A stretch of 47,131 nucleotides of DNA, taken from the NCBI GenBank assembly GCA_020832005.1, contig JAFIFN010000013.1, positions 1 through 47,131 on the forward strand. Reading direction: 5' to 3'. Position numbers and translations under genes: made by a program. Source of the stretch: Gammaproteobacteria bacterium. Its GTDB lineage: Bacteria > Pseudomonadota > Gammaproteobacteria > Steroidobacterales > PWYM01. The notes under the pieces are model-generated. The model was not told the origin of the DNA and did no database searches. It worked only from the letters and a program-made list of their open reading frames with translations. Positions 26,047 to 37,107 of the stretch are shown piece after piece; position 1 is the first letter of the stretch, and each line of letters begins with the position of its first letter.

Positions 26047-28064
26047 GAATGACCGTGGCGGTGTGGCCGGCCCATCAGGCGCACCCCATGGCTGCGCGGG
26101 TAAGCGGGTTTTTCAGCGGCAGCCGTCTGGCGTGGCTGCTGCTCATGGCGGTGTTCGCGGCACCTGCCGTGCATGCACAATCGATCAAGCCCAACTACCG
26201 CGAAGCAGATATCCGCCAGATCGCCGAGGCGGTCAGCGAGGTCACCGGGCGTAACTTCATCCTGGATCCGCGTGTCAATGCGAAGGTCACGATGCTCTCG
26301 GCCACGCCGATGACGCCTGATGCCTTCTACCAGACCTTTCTGTCGATCCTGCAGGTCTATGGCTTCGTCGCCGTGGATACCGGCGACATCGTGCGCATCG
26401 TGCCCGATGCCAACGCCCGTCAGTTCCCTGATGCCGAGCGCGGTCGCGGCGATGAATTCATCACGCGCGTGCTGCAGCTTGAAAATACCGGTGCGGCACA
26501 GCTGGTGGCCATCCTGCGCCCGTTGATTCCCCAGTACGGTCACCTCGGGGCGCACCCGCAATCCAACGTCCTGATCATTTCCGATCGTGCGGCCAATGTC
26601 GCGCGCATGGAGCGCATCATCGCGCGCATCGACCGCGCAGCCGAGGAAGACATCGAAGTCATCCCGCTGCAGCATGCCAGTGCCGGCGATCTGGCCAATA
26701 TGCTGCGCACGCTGGTGCAGAACACCCAGGCGGCGGCAGGCGGCACACCGATGCCGCAGCTGCTGGCCGATACCCGCACCAACAGCCTGCTGCTCAGCGG
26801 ACCGTCCTCCGGACGTCTGCGCATGCGCGCGCTGATCGCGCATCTCGACACCCCGGTCGAGGCAGGCGGTGACACCCAGGTGCGCTACCTGGCCTACTCG
26901 GATGCCGAGGATCTCGCCGGGCGCCTGCAGCAGCGTTTTGCGGAAGGCACACGGCGCGAGGATGCCACCCAGCAGGTCAGCATCTGGGCCGATCAGCAGA
27001 CCAATGCGCTGGTGGTCACGGCACCGCCGGGCGACATGCGCGCGATCATGGGCATCGTCGACCGGCTTGATATCCGGCGCGCCCAGGTACTGGTCGAGGC
27101 GATCATCGTCGAGGTGTCCTCCGACAAGGCCGCGGAACTGGGGGTGACCTGGGCGATCGACGGTTCCCGTGATTCCAATGCCATCGGCGTGACGAACTTC
27201 CCCGGTGCCGGCGCAGGGGTGGTCCAGCTCGGCGGCGCACTGGCCGGCGACGTCCCCAACCTCGGTGCCCTGCCCTCCGGGGTGACCATCGGCGTGGGCC
27301 GCATCAGCCGCAGTGGTACCAGTTTTGCAGCGATCCTGAGCGCACTGCAGGGCGATGCCAACACCAACATCATCTCCACCCCCTCGATCGTCACGCTCGA
27401 CAACGAGGAGGCCGAGATCAAGGTCGGCCAGCGCGTCCCCTTTCTTACCGGGCAGTTCTCCACTGTAGGCACCGGTGGAGGTGCCCAGCCCGTCAACCCC
27501 TTCCAGACGATTCAGCGTGAGGATGTCGGCACGCTGCTCAAGATCACTCCGCAGATCAACCGTGCCGACTCGGTGATCCTGCGTATCCGTCAGGAGATCT
27601 CCAGCATCAGCGCCGGCACGGGCGGTGCCGTGGACCTGATCACCAACAACCGCGAAATCAGCACGACGGTAATCGTCGAGGACGGCGACATCCTCGTGCT
27701 CGGCGGATTGATCGACGACACGCTGCGCGAAAGCGAACAGCGCGTGCCGGTGCTCGGCAGCATCCCGATCCTGGGCCATCTGTTCCGCGCGCGCAGCACG
27801 CAGAAGGTCAAGACCAACCTGATGGTTTTCATCAGGCCGCGCATCATGCGTGACGGTCTCAGCGCGACGATGGCCACGGACCAGAAGTACAACTACATCC
27901 GAGACATCCAGCTCGGTGACGAAGGCCGCAGCGTGCCGCTGATGCGCGATGCCGAGCGCCCCAGGCTGCCCATGCTCGATCTGCGCGATCTGCCTGACGC
28001 GGATACCGGTGAATCCGGGGCGCGCAGTGATGCAGAGCGTGAGGACGATGGCCGCGAGGATTGA
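26043..28064 (+). CDS. gspD: type II secretion system secretin GspD
   Basis: N0-N3 and secretin domains: NYREADIRQIAEAVSEVTGRNFILDPRVNAKVTM, VLVEAIIVEVSSDKAAELGVTW, STPSIVTLDNEEAEIKVGQRVPFLTG. Confidence 0.96.
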   Translation: MRMTVAVWPAHQAHPMAARVSGFFSGSRLAWLLLMAVFAAPAVHAQSIKPNYREADIRQIAEAVSEVTGRNFILDPRVNAKVTMLSATPMTPDAFYQTFLSILQVYGFVAVDTGDIVRIVPDANARQFPDAERGRGDEFITRVLQLENTGAAQLVAILRPLIPQYGHLGAHPQSNVLIISDRAANVARMERIIARIDRAAEEDIEVIPLQHASAGDLANMLRTLVQNTQAAAGGTPMPQLLADTRTNSLLLSGPSSGRLRMRALIAHLDTPVEAGGDTQVRYLAYSDAEDLAGRLQQRFAEGTRREDATQQVSIWADQQTNALVVTAPPGDMRAIMGIVDRLDIRRAQVLVEAIIVEVSSDKAAELGVTWAIDGSRDSNAIGVTNFPGAGAGVVQLGGALAGDVPNLGALPSGVTIGVGRISRSGTSFAAILSALQGDANTNIISTPSIVTLDNEEAEIKVGQRVPFLTGQFSTVGTGGGAQPVNPFQTIQREDVGTLLKITPQINRADSVILRIRQEISSISAGTGGAVDLITNNREISTTVIVEDGDILVLGGLIDDTLRESEQRVPVLGSIPILGHLFRARSTQKVKTNLMVFIRPRIMRDGLSATMATDQKYNYIRDIQLGDEGRSVPLMRDAERPRLPMLDLRDLPDADTGESGARSDAEREDDGRED

Positions 28065-29568
28065 GCCGACGCTGGCCGAGGCAAACACGGCAGCGCCCGA
28101 GCGCGGCCCCAGGAGGCTGTCCTTTGCGTTCGCCAAGCGCCACGGGGTCCTGCTGCGCGACTCTGTCGCCGGCCGGGTCGACGTGGTTCACCGCCCCGGC
28201 ATCCAGCCTGCCACGCTGGCCGAGATCCGCCGCTTCGCCGGGCTGCCGCTGCACCTGATCCCGGTCGATGCCGAGCAGTTCGATCAGCTGCTGCGCGAGG
28301 CCTACGAGGGCGGCAACGCCGGCGCCACCAAGATGGTCGATGGGCTGGAAGAGGACATGGACCTCTTCGAGGTGGCCCAGGCGCTGCCCGAGCCCTCCGA
28401 CCTGCTCGAAAGCGAGGATGACGCCCCGATCATTCGCCTGATCAACGCGGTGCTTACGCAGGCCATCAAGGATGATGCCTCGGATATCCACATCGAACCC
28501 TTCGAGAACCGGCTCGTCGTGCGTTTTCGTATCGACGGCGTACTGCGCGAGGTGCTGACCTCGCGCCGCGCAGTCGCGCCACTGGTGGTCTCGCGCATCA
28601 AGGTGATGTCGAAGCTCGACATCGCCGAGAAGCGACTGCCACAGGACGGCCGCATCAGCCTGCGCATTGCCGGACGGGCCGTGGATGTGCGTGTCTCGAC
28701 CATGCCGTCCGGTCATGGCGAGCGCGTCGTGCTGCGACTGCTCGACAAGCAGGCAGGGCGGCTGGACCTCGAACGCCTGGGCATGGACCCGAAAACCCAG
28801 GCCGCGACCGACATGCTCATCCACCGACCCTACGGCATCATCCTGGTCACCGGCCCCACCGGCTCGGGCAAAACCACGACGCTGTATGCCGCGCTGGAGC
28901 GCATCAACGATCACTCCCGTAACATCATGACCGTCGAGGATCCCATCGAGTACTACATCGACGGTATCGGTCAGACCCAGGTCAACACCAAGGTGGAAAT
29001 GACCTTCGCACGTGGCCTGCGTGCGATCCTGCGCCAGGACCCCGACGTTGTCATGGTGGGCGAGATCCGTGACCTGGAAACCGCCGAGATTGCCGTCCAG
29101 GCGAGTCTGACCGGTCATCTCGTGCTCTCGACGCTGCACACCAATACCGCCGTGGGCGCGATCACCCGCCTGCGCGATATCGGGGTCGAACCCTACCTGC
29201 TGTCGTCCAGCCTGATCGGCGTGATGGCCCAACGCCTGGTACGCGTGCTCGACCCCGAGCACAGCGAAGCGTACCAGGCAGCCGAATACGAATGCCGTGC
29301 GCTGAACGTCGATCCGGCCAATCCGCCGACGCTGTACCGGCCAAGACCGGGCTCGGAGCTGAACGGTTTTCGCGGGCGCACCGGCATCTACGAGCTGATC
29401 GTGGTCGACGATGCAATGCGGACCATGATCCACGACGGTGCCAGCGAACAGGCCCTGGAGCGCCACGCGCGGGCGCACAGCCCGGGCATTCGCGATGATG
29501 GTCGGCGTCGTGTCCTCGCGGGCACGACGACGATCGATGAAGTCGTGCGCGTCACACGCGATGACTGA
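28030..29568 (+). CDS. gspE: type II secretion system ATPase GspE
   Basis: GPTGSGKTTTLYAAL Walker A, VEDPIEYYIDGIGQTQVN, LRAILRQDPDVVMVGEIRDLETAEIAVQASLTGHLVLSTLHTN; start 28030 or 28048, both inside the gspD 3' end. Confidence 0.95.
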   Translation: MQSVRTMAARIEPTLAEANTAAPERGPRRLSFAFAKRHGVLLRDSVAGRVDVVHRPGIQPATLAEIRRFAGLPLHLIPVDAEQFDQLLREAYEGGNAGATKMVDGLEEDMDLFEVAQALPEPSDLLESEDDAPIIRLINAVLTQAIKDDASDIHIEPFENRLVVRFRIDGVLREVLTSRRAVAPLVVSRIKVMSKLDIAEKRLPQDGRISLRIAGRAVDVRVSTMPSGHGERVVLRLLDKQAGRLDLERLGMDPKTQAATDMLIHRPYGIILVTGPTGSGKTTTLYAALERINDHSRNIMTVEDPIEYYIDGIGQTQVNTKVEMTFARGLRAILRQDPDVVMVGEIRDLETAEIAVQASLTGHLVLSTLHTNTAVGAITRLRDIGVEPYLLSSSLIGVMAQRLVRVLDPEHSEAYQAAEYECRALNVDPANPPTLYRPRPGSELNGFRGRTGIYELIVVDDAMRTMIHDGASEQALERHARAHSPGIRDDGRRRVLAGTTTIDEVVRVTRDD

Positions 29569-29596
29569 CATGCCTGAGCGCTGATCCCCGGCCGCC

Positions 29597-30811
29597 ATGG
29601 GTGCCTTCGAATACGTAGCCGTCGACGCCACGGGGCGTGAGCGCAAGGGTGTCCTCGAGGGTGACACCCCGCGCCATGTGCGCAGTCTGCTGCGCGAGCG
29701 GGAATTGCTGCCGCTGGAAGTCAACGAGGTCTCCCAGCGCGGCGACATCCGCCGTGGCCGAAAACCTCTGCGCCGTGGTATCAGCGCCGGTGATCTGACG
29801 CTGTTCACGCGCCAGCTCGCCACGCTGGTACGCTCCGGCCTGCCGCTCGAAGAAGCACTCTCGGCGGTCGGCGAGCAGACTGAAAAGCCCCGCGTGAAAA
29901 GTGTCATCGTAGGCGTACGGGCCAAGGTCATGGAGGGCCATGCGCTGGCCGACGGACTGGGGGATTTCCCGCAGGCTTTCCCCGAGCTGTATCGGGCCAC
30001 GGTGTCTGCCGGCGAGCAGTCCGGGCATCTCGATGGCGTGCTGGAGCGACTGGCCGACTACACCGAGAGCCGTCAGCGCCTGCGCCAGCAGGTGGCCAGT
30101 GCCCTGGCCTACCCGTGCGTGCTGATCCTGATGGCCCTGGGCATCATCGCGTTGATGATGACCTATGTCGTGCCCAAGGTGGTCAGCGTATTCGAGACCT
30201 CGGGGCAATCGCTGCCGGTGCTCACACGCGGCCTGATCGGGCTGAGTGACTTTTCCCGCGACTATGGCCTGTTCGTCGTCATCGCACTGGTGGTCGGTTT
30301 CTTCGGTTTTCGTCGCGCGCTGCGCAACGAGTCCGTGCGCATGCGCTGGGATCGCTTCAAGCTGCGCCTGCCGATCCTGGGCCGGCTGACACGGGCGCTC
30401 AACACCTCGCGGTTCACGCGCACGCTGGCGATTCTCGCCGGCAGCGGCGTGGCGGTGCTCGATGCCCTGCGCATCGCAGGCCAGGTGGTGGAGAACCTGC
30501 CGATGCGCCGGGCCATCGAGGACGCCGCAGCGCGCGTGCGCGAAGGCGCCGGGATTGCCCGCTCGCTGGCCGCCAGCCGGCTGTTTCCGCCGATGATGGT
30601 GCACCTGATTGCCAGCGGCGAGACCAGCGGACGGCTTGAGGAGATGCTCGGACGCACCGCCGACAACCAGGAAAACGAGATCAACACCATCCTGACTACG
30701 GTCCTGGGCTTGCTGGCGCCCCTGGTGATCGTGCTGATGGGCGGCATGGTCCTGATCATCGTCCTGGCCATCCTGCTGCCGATCATCAACATGAACCAGC
30801 TGGTGATGTAG
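29597..30811 (+). CDS. gspF: type II secretion system inner-membrane protein GspF
   Basis: MGAFEYVAVDATGRERKGVLEGDTPRHVRSLLRERELLPLEV...LTLFTRQLATLVRSGLPLEEAL. Confidence 0.95.
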   Translation: MGAFEYVAVDATGRERKGVLEGDTPRHVRSLLRERELLPLEVNEVSQRGDIRRGRKPLRRGISAGDLTLFTRQLATLVRSGLPLEEALSAVGEQTEKPRVKSVIVGVRAKVMEGHALADGLGDFPQAFPELYRATVSAGEQSGHLDGVLERLADYTESRQRLRQQVASALAYPCVLILMALGIIALMMTYVVPKVVSVFETSGQSLPVLTRGLIGLSDFSRDYGLFVVIALVVGFFGFRRALRNESVRMRWDRFKLRLPILGRLTRALNTSRFTRTLAILAGSGVAVLDALRIAGQVVENLPMRRAIEDAAARVREGAGIARSLAASRLFPPMMVHLIASGETSGRLEEMLGRTADNQENEINTILTTVLGLLAPLVIVLMGGMVLIIVLAILLPIINMNQLVM

Positions 30812-30983
30812 CGTCGCTACCCCCCTGCGGCGCTTTTTCAACCGCCGTCAAACGGCTGAAACACAATCCACTGAGTATTTCGCTTTCGCAAGGCCTTCGG
30901 GGGTATTGCGTGGACATGATTTCGGGTTTATAAATCGCTGCGCGGCCGGCAGTAGCCGCAGCCCTCCGGGGTTTAGGGTTCCT

Positions 30984-31241
30984 GTGGAACTGCGTTATTG
31001 CGACGCCGATGACACCGAGGACGATGACGTGGCGCAGAAAGGCGACAGCGACGCCGATGAGTCCGACGATGACAACGACGAGGCAGAGGAGGTCGACGTG
31101 GAAGATATGAACGGTGATTTCGATACCGATACATCCTCGGTTGTCGGCAAGGACATGTCGGCAAGGCGTCGTCTCGAAGAACTGCTCGAGGAACGCCGTG
31201 CTGCGCGGGATCTCGAGGACTTCGAGGACTACGACTGCTAG
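30984..31241 (+). CDS. highly acidic small protein, PA3496-family-like C-terminus
   Basis: In-frame GTG at 30984: VELRYCDADDTEDDDVAQKGDSDADESDDDNDEAEEVDVEDMNGDF...SARRRLEELLEERRAARDLEDFEDYDC; start codon uncertain. Confidence 0.55.
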   Translation: MELRYCDADDTEDDDVAQKGDSDADESDDDNDEAEEVDVEDMNGDFDTDTSSVVGKDMSARRRLEELLEERRAARDLEDFEDYDC

Positions 31242-31270
31242 CCAGCCCGGGCCTTACGGCCTGGTCCTTA

Positions 31271-34200
31271 CTAGTGAAAATCCCGTGAGCGCGTGAGCAG
31301 CGCGCCCAGCCACGCGCTGCGATCATCGAGATGGCGCGCGATGACATGCGTCACCGCGTCCTGGCGCTGCAGACTCCCGCGCACACACAACAGCCGTGCA
31401 TTGAGCAATGGCTGGCGTTGCCGCTCGCCGAGCGCCTCCCAGACGACCACGTTCACATAGCCGGTCTCGTCCTCCAGGGTCACGAAGGTCACGCCACCGG
31501 CCGAGCCCGGACGCTGCCGTGTGGTCACCAGCCCCGCAACGCGCACCTGTGCACCATCGCGGTGTTCGCCCAGCGCCGACGCGGGCACGATGCCATCGCG
31601 TTGCAGGCGCGCACGCAGCAACGCCAGTGGATGCCGGCCCAGGCTAAAACCCAAATGGCGATAGTCGGCGACGATGTCCTGGCCTTCGCTGGGTGCGCGC
31701 AGCAACGGGTCGGCTTCGTTGAACTGCGGCACCGGCAGCAGCGGCAGCGCTGCCTCCACGCCGGCCACCATCCAGCGCGCACGATAGCGATGTCCGGCAA
31801 GCTCGCGCAGGGCGCCCGCCGCGGCCAGCGCACCCAGGTCAGTGCGGTTGAGCCGCGCACGGCTTGCAAGATCCTGCACGCTGTCGAAGGCCGCCACTGC
31901 GCGCGCCTCGCACAGCCGCCTGCCCCCCTGCTCGGACAGCCCGCGCACCTGCGATAAGCCCAGACGCAGGGCTGCACGACCCTGCTCCTCCGCCACCAGC
32001 GTACAGTCCCAGTCACTGTCACGGACATCGATGGCAAGCAGCGTCACGCCACACTGCTCACGGGCACAGCGCAGCAGCTGCGCCGGCGCATAGAAGCCCA
32101 TCGGCTGGCTGTTGAGCAGAGCACAGAAAAACGCCGCCGGTTCATGGCACTTCAACCAGGCCGAGACATACACCAGCAGCGCGAAGCTCGCCGAGTGGGA
32201 TTCCGGAAAACCGTACTCACCGAAGCCCAGGATCTGGTTGAAGATCTGCTGTGCGAAGTCCTGCGAGTAGCCACGCCGGCGCATGCCTTCGATGAGGCGC
32301 TGCTCGAAGGGTCCCAGGCCGCCCTTGCGTTTCCAGGCGGCCATCGCGCGGCGCAGCTGGTCGGCCTCGCCGGCCGAGAAACCCGCCGCGACGATGGCCA
32401 GCTGCATGACCTGCTCCTGGAAGATCGGCACGCCCAGCGTGCGCTGCAGGACGCCGGCGACCTCGTCGCTGGGATAGCTCACCGGCTCGAGTCCATTACG
32501 CCTGCGCAGGTAAGGATGCACCATGTCGCCCTGGATCGGCCCCGGGCGGATGATCGCCACCTCGATGACCAGGTCGTAGTAATTGCGCGGCTTGAGCCGG
32601 GGCAGCATCGCCATCTGCGCGCGTGACTCGATCTGGAACACACCGATGGTCTCGGCGCGACAGATCATGTCGTAGACGCTGGGGTCCTCGGCCGGCAGCG
32701 TGGCCATGGTCAGTTCACGACCGCTGTAGCCGCGCACCAGATCAAAGGCCTTGCGGATCGCCGTGAGCATGCCCAGTCCGAGCACATCAATCTTCAGCAG
32801 GCCGAGGGTCTCGAGATCGTCCTTGTCCCACTGGATCACCGTGCGCTCGGGCATGGCGGCATTCTCGATCGGCACCAGCTCATCAAGCGGCCCGGCCGAG
32901 ATCACGAAGCCCCCGACATGCTGGGAGAGATGTCGTGGAAACCCCAGCAGCGCATGTACCAGCCACAGCAGACGGCGAGTGACCGGATGCTCCGGATCCA
33001 GGCCGGCCTCGCGCACACGCTCAGGATCGATGGCGCGCCCATCCCACCACTGGATCGTACCGCTGAGCCGCTCGATGACATCCGCATCGATTCCAAGCGC
33101 CTTGCCGACATCACGCACGGCGCTGCGCGGCCGGTAACAGATCACCGTGGCGGCCAGTGCTGCACGCGTGCGTCCGTACTTCGCATAGATGTACTGGATC
33201 ACCTCCTCGCGACGCTGGTGTTCGAAGTCAACGTCGATATCAGGCGGCTCGTTGCGCTCCCTGGAGATGAAACGTTCCATCAGCAGCGACATGCGCGCAG
33301 GATCGACCTCGGTGATGCCCAGGCAGAAACACACGGCCGAGTTCGCCGCAGAGCCCCTGCCCTGGCAGAGAATGCCGCGACTGCGGGCGAAGGCGACGAT
33401 ATCGTGCACGGTCAGGAAATAAGCCTCGTAGCGCAGCTCGCTGATCAGCGCGAGTTCATGCTCGATGAGTGCGCGCACACGCACCGATACCCCTTCAGGC
33501 CAGCGTTGCGCCATGCCCTGCATGCTCAGACGTCGCAGCTGACTGGCGGGCGTCTCGTTCGCAGGCACCAGTTCGGCCGGATACTCGTAGCGCAGTTCAT
33601 CGAGCGAAAACTCACAACGCGCCGCCACCGCCAGTGTTTCGGCCAGCAGTGCCGGCGGATAGCGTCGTGCCAGCTGTTCGCGACGACGCAGGTGGCGCTC
33701 GCCGTTGGCAAACAGTGCAAGACCCGCACGCGCCACCGGCACGCCCAGGCCGATGGCCACCAGCACGTCCTGCAGTGCACGGCGGCTGCGTACATGCATA
33801 TGCACATCACCGCTGGCCACGCAGGCAATGCCGAGCTTCGCCCCCAGGCGGCCGAGCGTCTCCAGGCGACGTGCATCCTGGCCATCGGCAAGCATCTCCA
33901 CGGCCAGCCACAGGCGATCGGCAAAGCGCGCTGCCAGCCAGCGGCCATCGGCCTCACAGGGCTCGGGTCCGGGCAGCCACAGCGCAAGACAGCCCGGCAG
34001 ACCGCAGGCGAGATCCTCGCGCAGCAGCCGGTATTCACCCTTGGCGCTGCGCCGGCGGGCGCGGCTGATCAGCGCGCTCAGACGCGCATAGCCTGCGCGC
34101 GAGGCGGCCAGCAGCACGAGCGCAAGACCCTCCTCGCAGTGCAGTTCGCTGCCCACGATCAGTGCCAGGCCGTGCTCGCGCGCCGCGGCATGTGCGCGTA

Positions 34201-34363
34201 CAACACCGGCCAGCGAACACTCGTCGGTGATCGCCAGCGCCGCGTAGCCCAAGGCGGCGGCACGTGCAACGAGTTCCTCGGGATGCGAGGCGCCGCGCTG
34301 GAAGCTGAAGTTGCTCAGGCAGTGCAGCTCGGCGTAGCCCGGCGTGGCGGCATCCCGGGTCAT
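31271..34363 (-). CDS. dnaE2: error-prone DNA polymerase DnaE2 (ImuC)
   Basis: PHP domain [69 protein letters not shown]; downstream of imuB. Confidence 0.96.
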   Translation of the reverse strand: MTRDAATPGYAELHCLSNFSFQRGASHPEELVARAAALGYAALAITDECSLAGVVRAHAAAREHGLALIVGSELHCEEGLALVLLAASRAGYARLSALISRARRRSAKGEYRLLREDLACGLPGCLALWLPGPEPCEADGRWLAARFADRLWLAVEMLADGQDARRLETLGRLGAKLGIACVASGDVHMHVRSRRALQDVLVAIGLGVPVARAGLALFANGERHLRRREQLARRYPPALLAETLAVAARCEFSLDELRYEYPAELVPANETPASQLRRLSMQGMAQRWPEGVSVRVRALIEHELALISELRYEAYFLTVHDIVAFARSRGILCQGRGSAANSAVCFCLGITEVDPARMSLLMERFISRERNEPPDIDVDFEHQRREEVIQYIYAKYGRTRAALAATVICYRPRSAVRDVGKALGIDADVIERLSGTIQWWDGRAIDPERVREAGLDPEHPVTRRLLWLVHALLGFPRHLSQHVGGFVISAGPLDELVPIENAAMPERTVIQWDKDDLETLGLLKIDVLGLGMLTAIRKAFDLVRGYSGRELTMATLPAEDPSVYDMICRAETIGVFQIESRAQMAMLPRLKPRNYYDLVIEVAIIRPGPIQGDMVHPYLRRRNGLEPVSYPSDEVAGVLQRTLGVPIFQEQVMQLAIVAAGFSAGEADQLRRAMAAWKRKGGLGPFEQRLIEGMRRRGYSQDFAQQIFNQILGFGEYGFPESHSASFALLVYVSAWLKCHEPAAFFCALLNSQPMGFYAPAQLLRCAREQCGVTLLAIDVRDSDWDCTLVAEEQGRAALRLGLSQVRGLSEQGGRRLCEARAVAAFDSVQDLASRARLNRTDLGALAAAGALRELAGHRYRARWMVAGVEAALPLLPVPQFNEADPLLRAPSEGQDIVADYRHLGFSLGRHPLALLRARLQRDGIVPASALGEHRDGAQVRVAGLVTTRQRPGSAGGVTFVTLEDETGYVNVVVWEALGERQRQPLLNARLLCVRGSLQRQDAVTHVIARHLDDRSAWLGALLTRSRDFH

Positions 34364-35769
34364 CCGAATACACCGTGCAGCCACCAGCCACGCGCACCGA
34401 TGCGCTCGCGGTAGATCCACAGCCGCATGCCCGGGGGATTGCGTGCGATGTAGTAATCACGCGCCACGTCGCGGCCATCCCACCAGCCGGTCTCGATACG
34501 CTCGGGCCCCTGCTCGATGCGCAGCCGTCCCTGGTAGTGCGGCTGGCCACCCTGCCCGGCCAGCGCCACCGGTTCGGCCAGCATCCACAGCGGGCGATGC
34601 ACCGCCGAGGCAGGCAGCGCGGCATCATTGATACGTCCGCCTGGCGAGTTCACCGCCTGCCAGGCATTTTCCGGACGATGCTCGGGCACCAGGCACAGAC
34701 CGAAGACCGCGGAGACACCCAGACGCGCACGCAGCCGCTCGATGAGCTGCGGCACACCGGCGCAGGGATGCGCAGGCGTGCGCCGGGCAAACAGTTCGCC
34801 GGACTCAGCCGCTGCGTCGAGTTCCAGGCGCGGCACCGAGAGTCGCAGCATCATCACCGGTGCCGGCAGCATCACGCGCTCAAGACGCTGTGCATACAGT
34901 GCCTGCAGATGCGCCACATCGCGACTGGGCTGGGAGAGCACCAGCGCCACCCGCGTGGTCGCCTGATTGGCATGGCACAGCGACAGCAGCAGTCGATGCA
35001 CACTGGCATCGCGCCTGCGCAGCACCAGGCCCAGGCGCTCGATCAGCCAGTCGACCCCCTCGATGAGCCGGGCGAGTGTTTCCGTCTCGGCAGGCAGCGC
35101 CAGCACATCGTCAAAGCCCGCGGGCGGTTGCCAGGCACGGCGCGGATCGGCACTGCGGCCCAGTGCCCGGTCCAGGCTTTGCAGCAGCGCCGGCGAACTG
35201 CGCCGCGACAGCGCATCGCGCGGCAGGCGCAGGCAGTCGGCCAGGCTGCGCACACCGAGTTCCTGCAGCAGCTTTGCCTGTGTCGCCGGCCAGCGGCACA
35301 CTTCAACCGGCAGCTCGCCCAGCCGCCCGGGCAGTTGCGCAAGCTCCGCTACATCGCCGCCATCGGCACGCGCCAGCCAGCTCGCCGCCAGCGGCGTAGG
35401 CGCCAGCGCAAGCCAGGTCTCGGTACCCAGCGCCTCGAGCCGACGCGCCACCGCGGCACGCAGCGTTGCCGCCCCGCCGAACAGCCGCAGGCTTGCGCCC
35501 ACTTCGACGACCAGACCATCCGGGGGCTCGAGACTGAGCTGTGGCGAGAACTGCGCCAACGCCAGCGCAACACGTTCCAGACCGGACTCTGCGGCCAGCT
35601 GCGTCGACCCACGCAGATGCACCCCCAGCCACAGGGTCTCGGCCACGACACTGGCACGCGGCGACGCATGTGCAAGCGCCTGCGGCCGAGGGGCGGCTTC
35701 AGACCGGGTGGCCGGGGGCGGTAAGGCCTCCTCCGGAAACAGAGGCAGGGTTGTGCGCATGCGTGACAT
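34360..35769 (-). CDS. imuB: Y-family polymerase-like protein ImuB
   Basis: Y-family-like fold without catalytic acidic motifs; [12 protein letters not shown]..., [45 protein letters not shown]; 4-bp overlap with dnaE2. Confidence 0.93.
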   Translation of the reverse strand: MSRMRTTLPLFPEEALPPPATRSEAAPRPQALAHASPRASVVAETLWLGVHLRGSTQLAAESGLERVALALAQFSPQLSLEPPDGLVVEVGASLRLFGGAATLRAAVARRLEALGTETWLALAPTPLAASWLARADGGDVAELAQLPGRLGELPVEVCRWPATQAKLLQELGVRSLADCLRLPRDALSRRSSPALLQSLDRALGRSADPRRAWQPPAGFDDVLALPAETETLARLIEGVDWLIERLGLVLRRRDASVHRLLLSLCHANQATTRVALVLSQPSRDVAHLQALYAQRLERVMLPAPVMMLRLSVPRLELDAAAESGELFARRTPAHPCAGVPQLIERLRARLGVSAVFGLCLVPEHRPENAWQAVNSPGGRINDAALPASAVHRPLWMLAEPVALAGQGGQPHYQGRLRIEQGPERIETGWWDGRDVARDYYIARNPPGMRLWIYRERIGARGWWLHGVFG

Positions 35770-35775
35770 GACGCA

Positions 35776-36447
35776 TCAGTCCGCCGGCATCCGATCGGGA
35801 GGGTACGGCGAGTGTCCGGGCACCTGTGGCTGGCCACCGCGACACTTGAGAATAATCAGGCCGTCGCCACCGAGGTGTACGCGCAAGGCCGCGGGCGAGT
35901 GCTGCTCGCGCGCCTGTGCGGAGCGCACCAGCACGGCCCAGGCATCACTGCCCTCGGCGGCCAGCTGCAGGCGACGCAGCCGCAGGTCGGCGACCTGCTC
36001 GGCCCAGACCAGCACCGCGCAGCACTGCCCGGAATACAGTGCCTGTTCGGCCGCCCAGAGACTTTCCGCGGCACGCTCGCGCGCCTGTGCGCGCTGCGAG
36101 GGATGCACCACGAGCATGCGCTCGGGTGGCAGACCATGTGCGGCCAGCGCCGGTGCATAGGGCATGAACGGAGGCGCCACCCAGCATACCCAGCGCGGCT
36201 CGGCTGCTTCGTCGACGCTGCCACGACACAACGAGGCCAGCGCCGGCAACAGCAGGCCAAGCTCGCCCAGTCCGTGGGCTTCGAGCAGCAGCTCGGTGAG
36301 TGCGCCACGCGGCCAGCCACCGCCGGGCAGCCGGGCATCGAGATCGGCAAAGCCTGTAGCGATGACAGGCAGCTCATCGGCAATGCCTGCCTGTGCCGCG
36401 CGCCAGAGCTGACCCTGTCGCAGCAGCCGATCGAGCCCATCGTCCAT
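35776..36447 (-). CDS. imuA: translesion synthesis-associated protein ImuA
   Basis: LPVIATGFADLDARLPGGGWPRGALTELLLEAHGLGELGLLLPAL; RecA/SulA-like; between lexA and imuB. Confidence 0.9.
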   Translation of the reverse strand: MDDGLDRLLRQGQLWRAAQAGIADELPVIATGFADLDARLPGGGWPRGALTELLLEAHGLGELGLLLPALASLCRGSVDEAAEPRWVCWVAPPFMPYAPALAAHGLPPERMLVVHPSQRAQARERAAESLWAAEQALYSGQCCAVLVWAEQVADLRLRRLQLAAEGSDAWAVLVRSAQAREQHSPAALRVHLGGDGLIILKCRGGQPQVPGHSPYPPDRMPAD

Positions 36448-36463
36448 CCGAGGCGACCGTGTA

Positions 36464-37081
36464 CTAGGGGGCCAGACGATCGCGCAGTACGCCAACCACG
36501 ACGCCTTCGATGACCATGGCCTGCTGGGCAAGATCGATTTCCATCGGCTCGAAGTCTGGGTTTTCGGGCAGCAGCCAGACCGTGCGGCCATGCTGGCGAT
36601 AGCGCTTGACCGTGACCTCGTCATCAAGACGCGCAACGATGATCTGCCGGTTCCTGACTTCAGGGGTGCGGTGCACCGCCACCAGGTCGCCATCGAGAAT
36701 GCCGGCATCGCGCATGCTCATGCCGTTGACGCGCAGCAGGTAATGGGGCTTGCGTGCAAACAGCGTGGGATCGATGCGGTAGCGCGCCTCGATATGTTCC
36801 TCGGCGAGAATCGGGCTGCCGGCGGCCACCCGGCCCACCAGTGGCAGGCCCAGTTGATCGCGCAGCGAGTCCCTGAGCTGGATGCCGCGCGAGGCCCCTG
36901 GCAGCAGCGAGATGGCACCCTTGCGCTCCAGCGCGCGCAGGTGCTCCTCGGCGGCGTTGGGAGAGCGGAAGTTCAGCGCCTGGGCTATTTCGGCACGCGT
37001 TGGCGGCATGCCGGTTTCCTCGATGTTCTGGCGGATCAACTCCAGGACCTGTCGCTGGCGGGGGGTAAGTTCGGCGGACAT
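36464..37081 (-). CDS. lexA: SOS repressor LexA
   Basis: [38 protein letters not shown]; Ala-Gly cleavage site in GRVAAGSP; catalytic Ser in [20 protein letters not shown] and Lys in VTVKRY. Confidence 0.97.
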   Translation of the reverse strand: MSAELTPRQRQVLELIRQNIEETGMPPTRAEIAQALNFRSPNAAEEHLRALERKGAISLLPGASRGIQLRDSLRDQLGLPLVGRVAAGSPILAEEHIEARYRIDPTLFARKPHYLLRVNGMSMRDAGILDGDLVAVHRTPEVRNRQIIVARLDDEVTVKRYRQHGRTVWLLPENPDFEPMEIDLAQQAMVIEGVVVGVLRDRLAP

Positions 37082-37088
37082 GTAGCAC

Positions 37089-37104
37089 CTGTATGTATGA
37101 ACAG
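37089..37104. promoter_or_regulatory. LexA box 1
   Basis: CTGTATGTATGAACAG, CTGT-N8-ACAG, 7 nt upstream of lexA start codon. Confidence 0.93.
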
Positions 37105-37107
37105 TCA

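Noticed and set aside
25818-28136. 772-aa minus-strand ORF
   Set aside because: Mirror frame of gspD, which has clear secretin motifs.
27859-30000. 713-aa minus-strand ORF
   Set aside because: Antisense to gspE/gspF; composition is that of a shadow frame.
32918-35724. Long plus-strand ORFs (498 and 449 aa) opposite dnaE2 and imuB
   Set aside because: Shadow frames of strongly supported genes.
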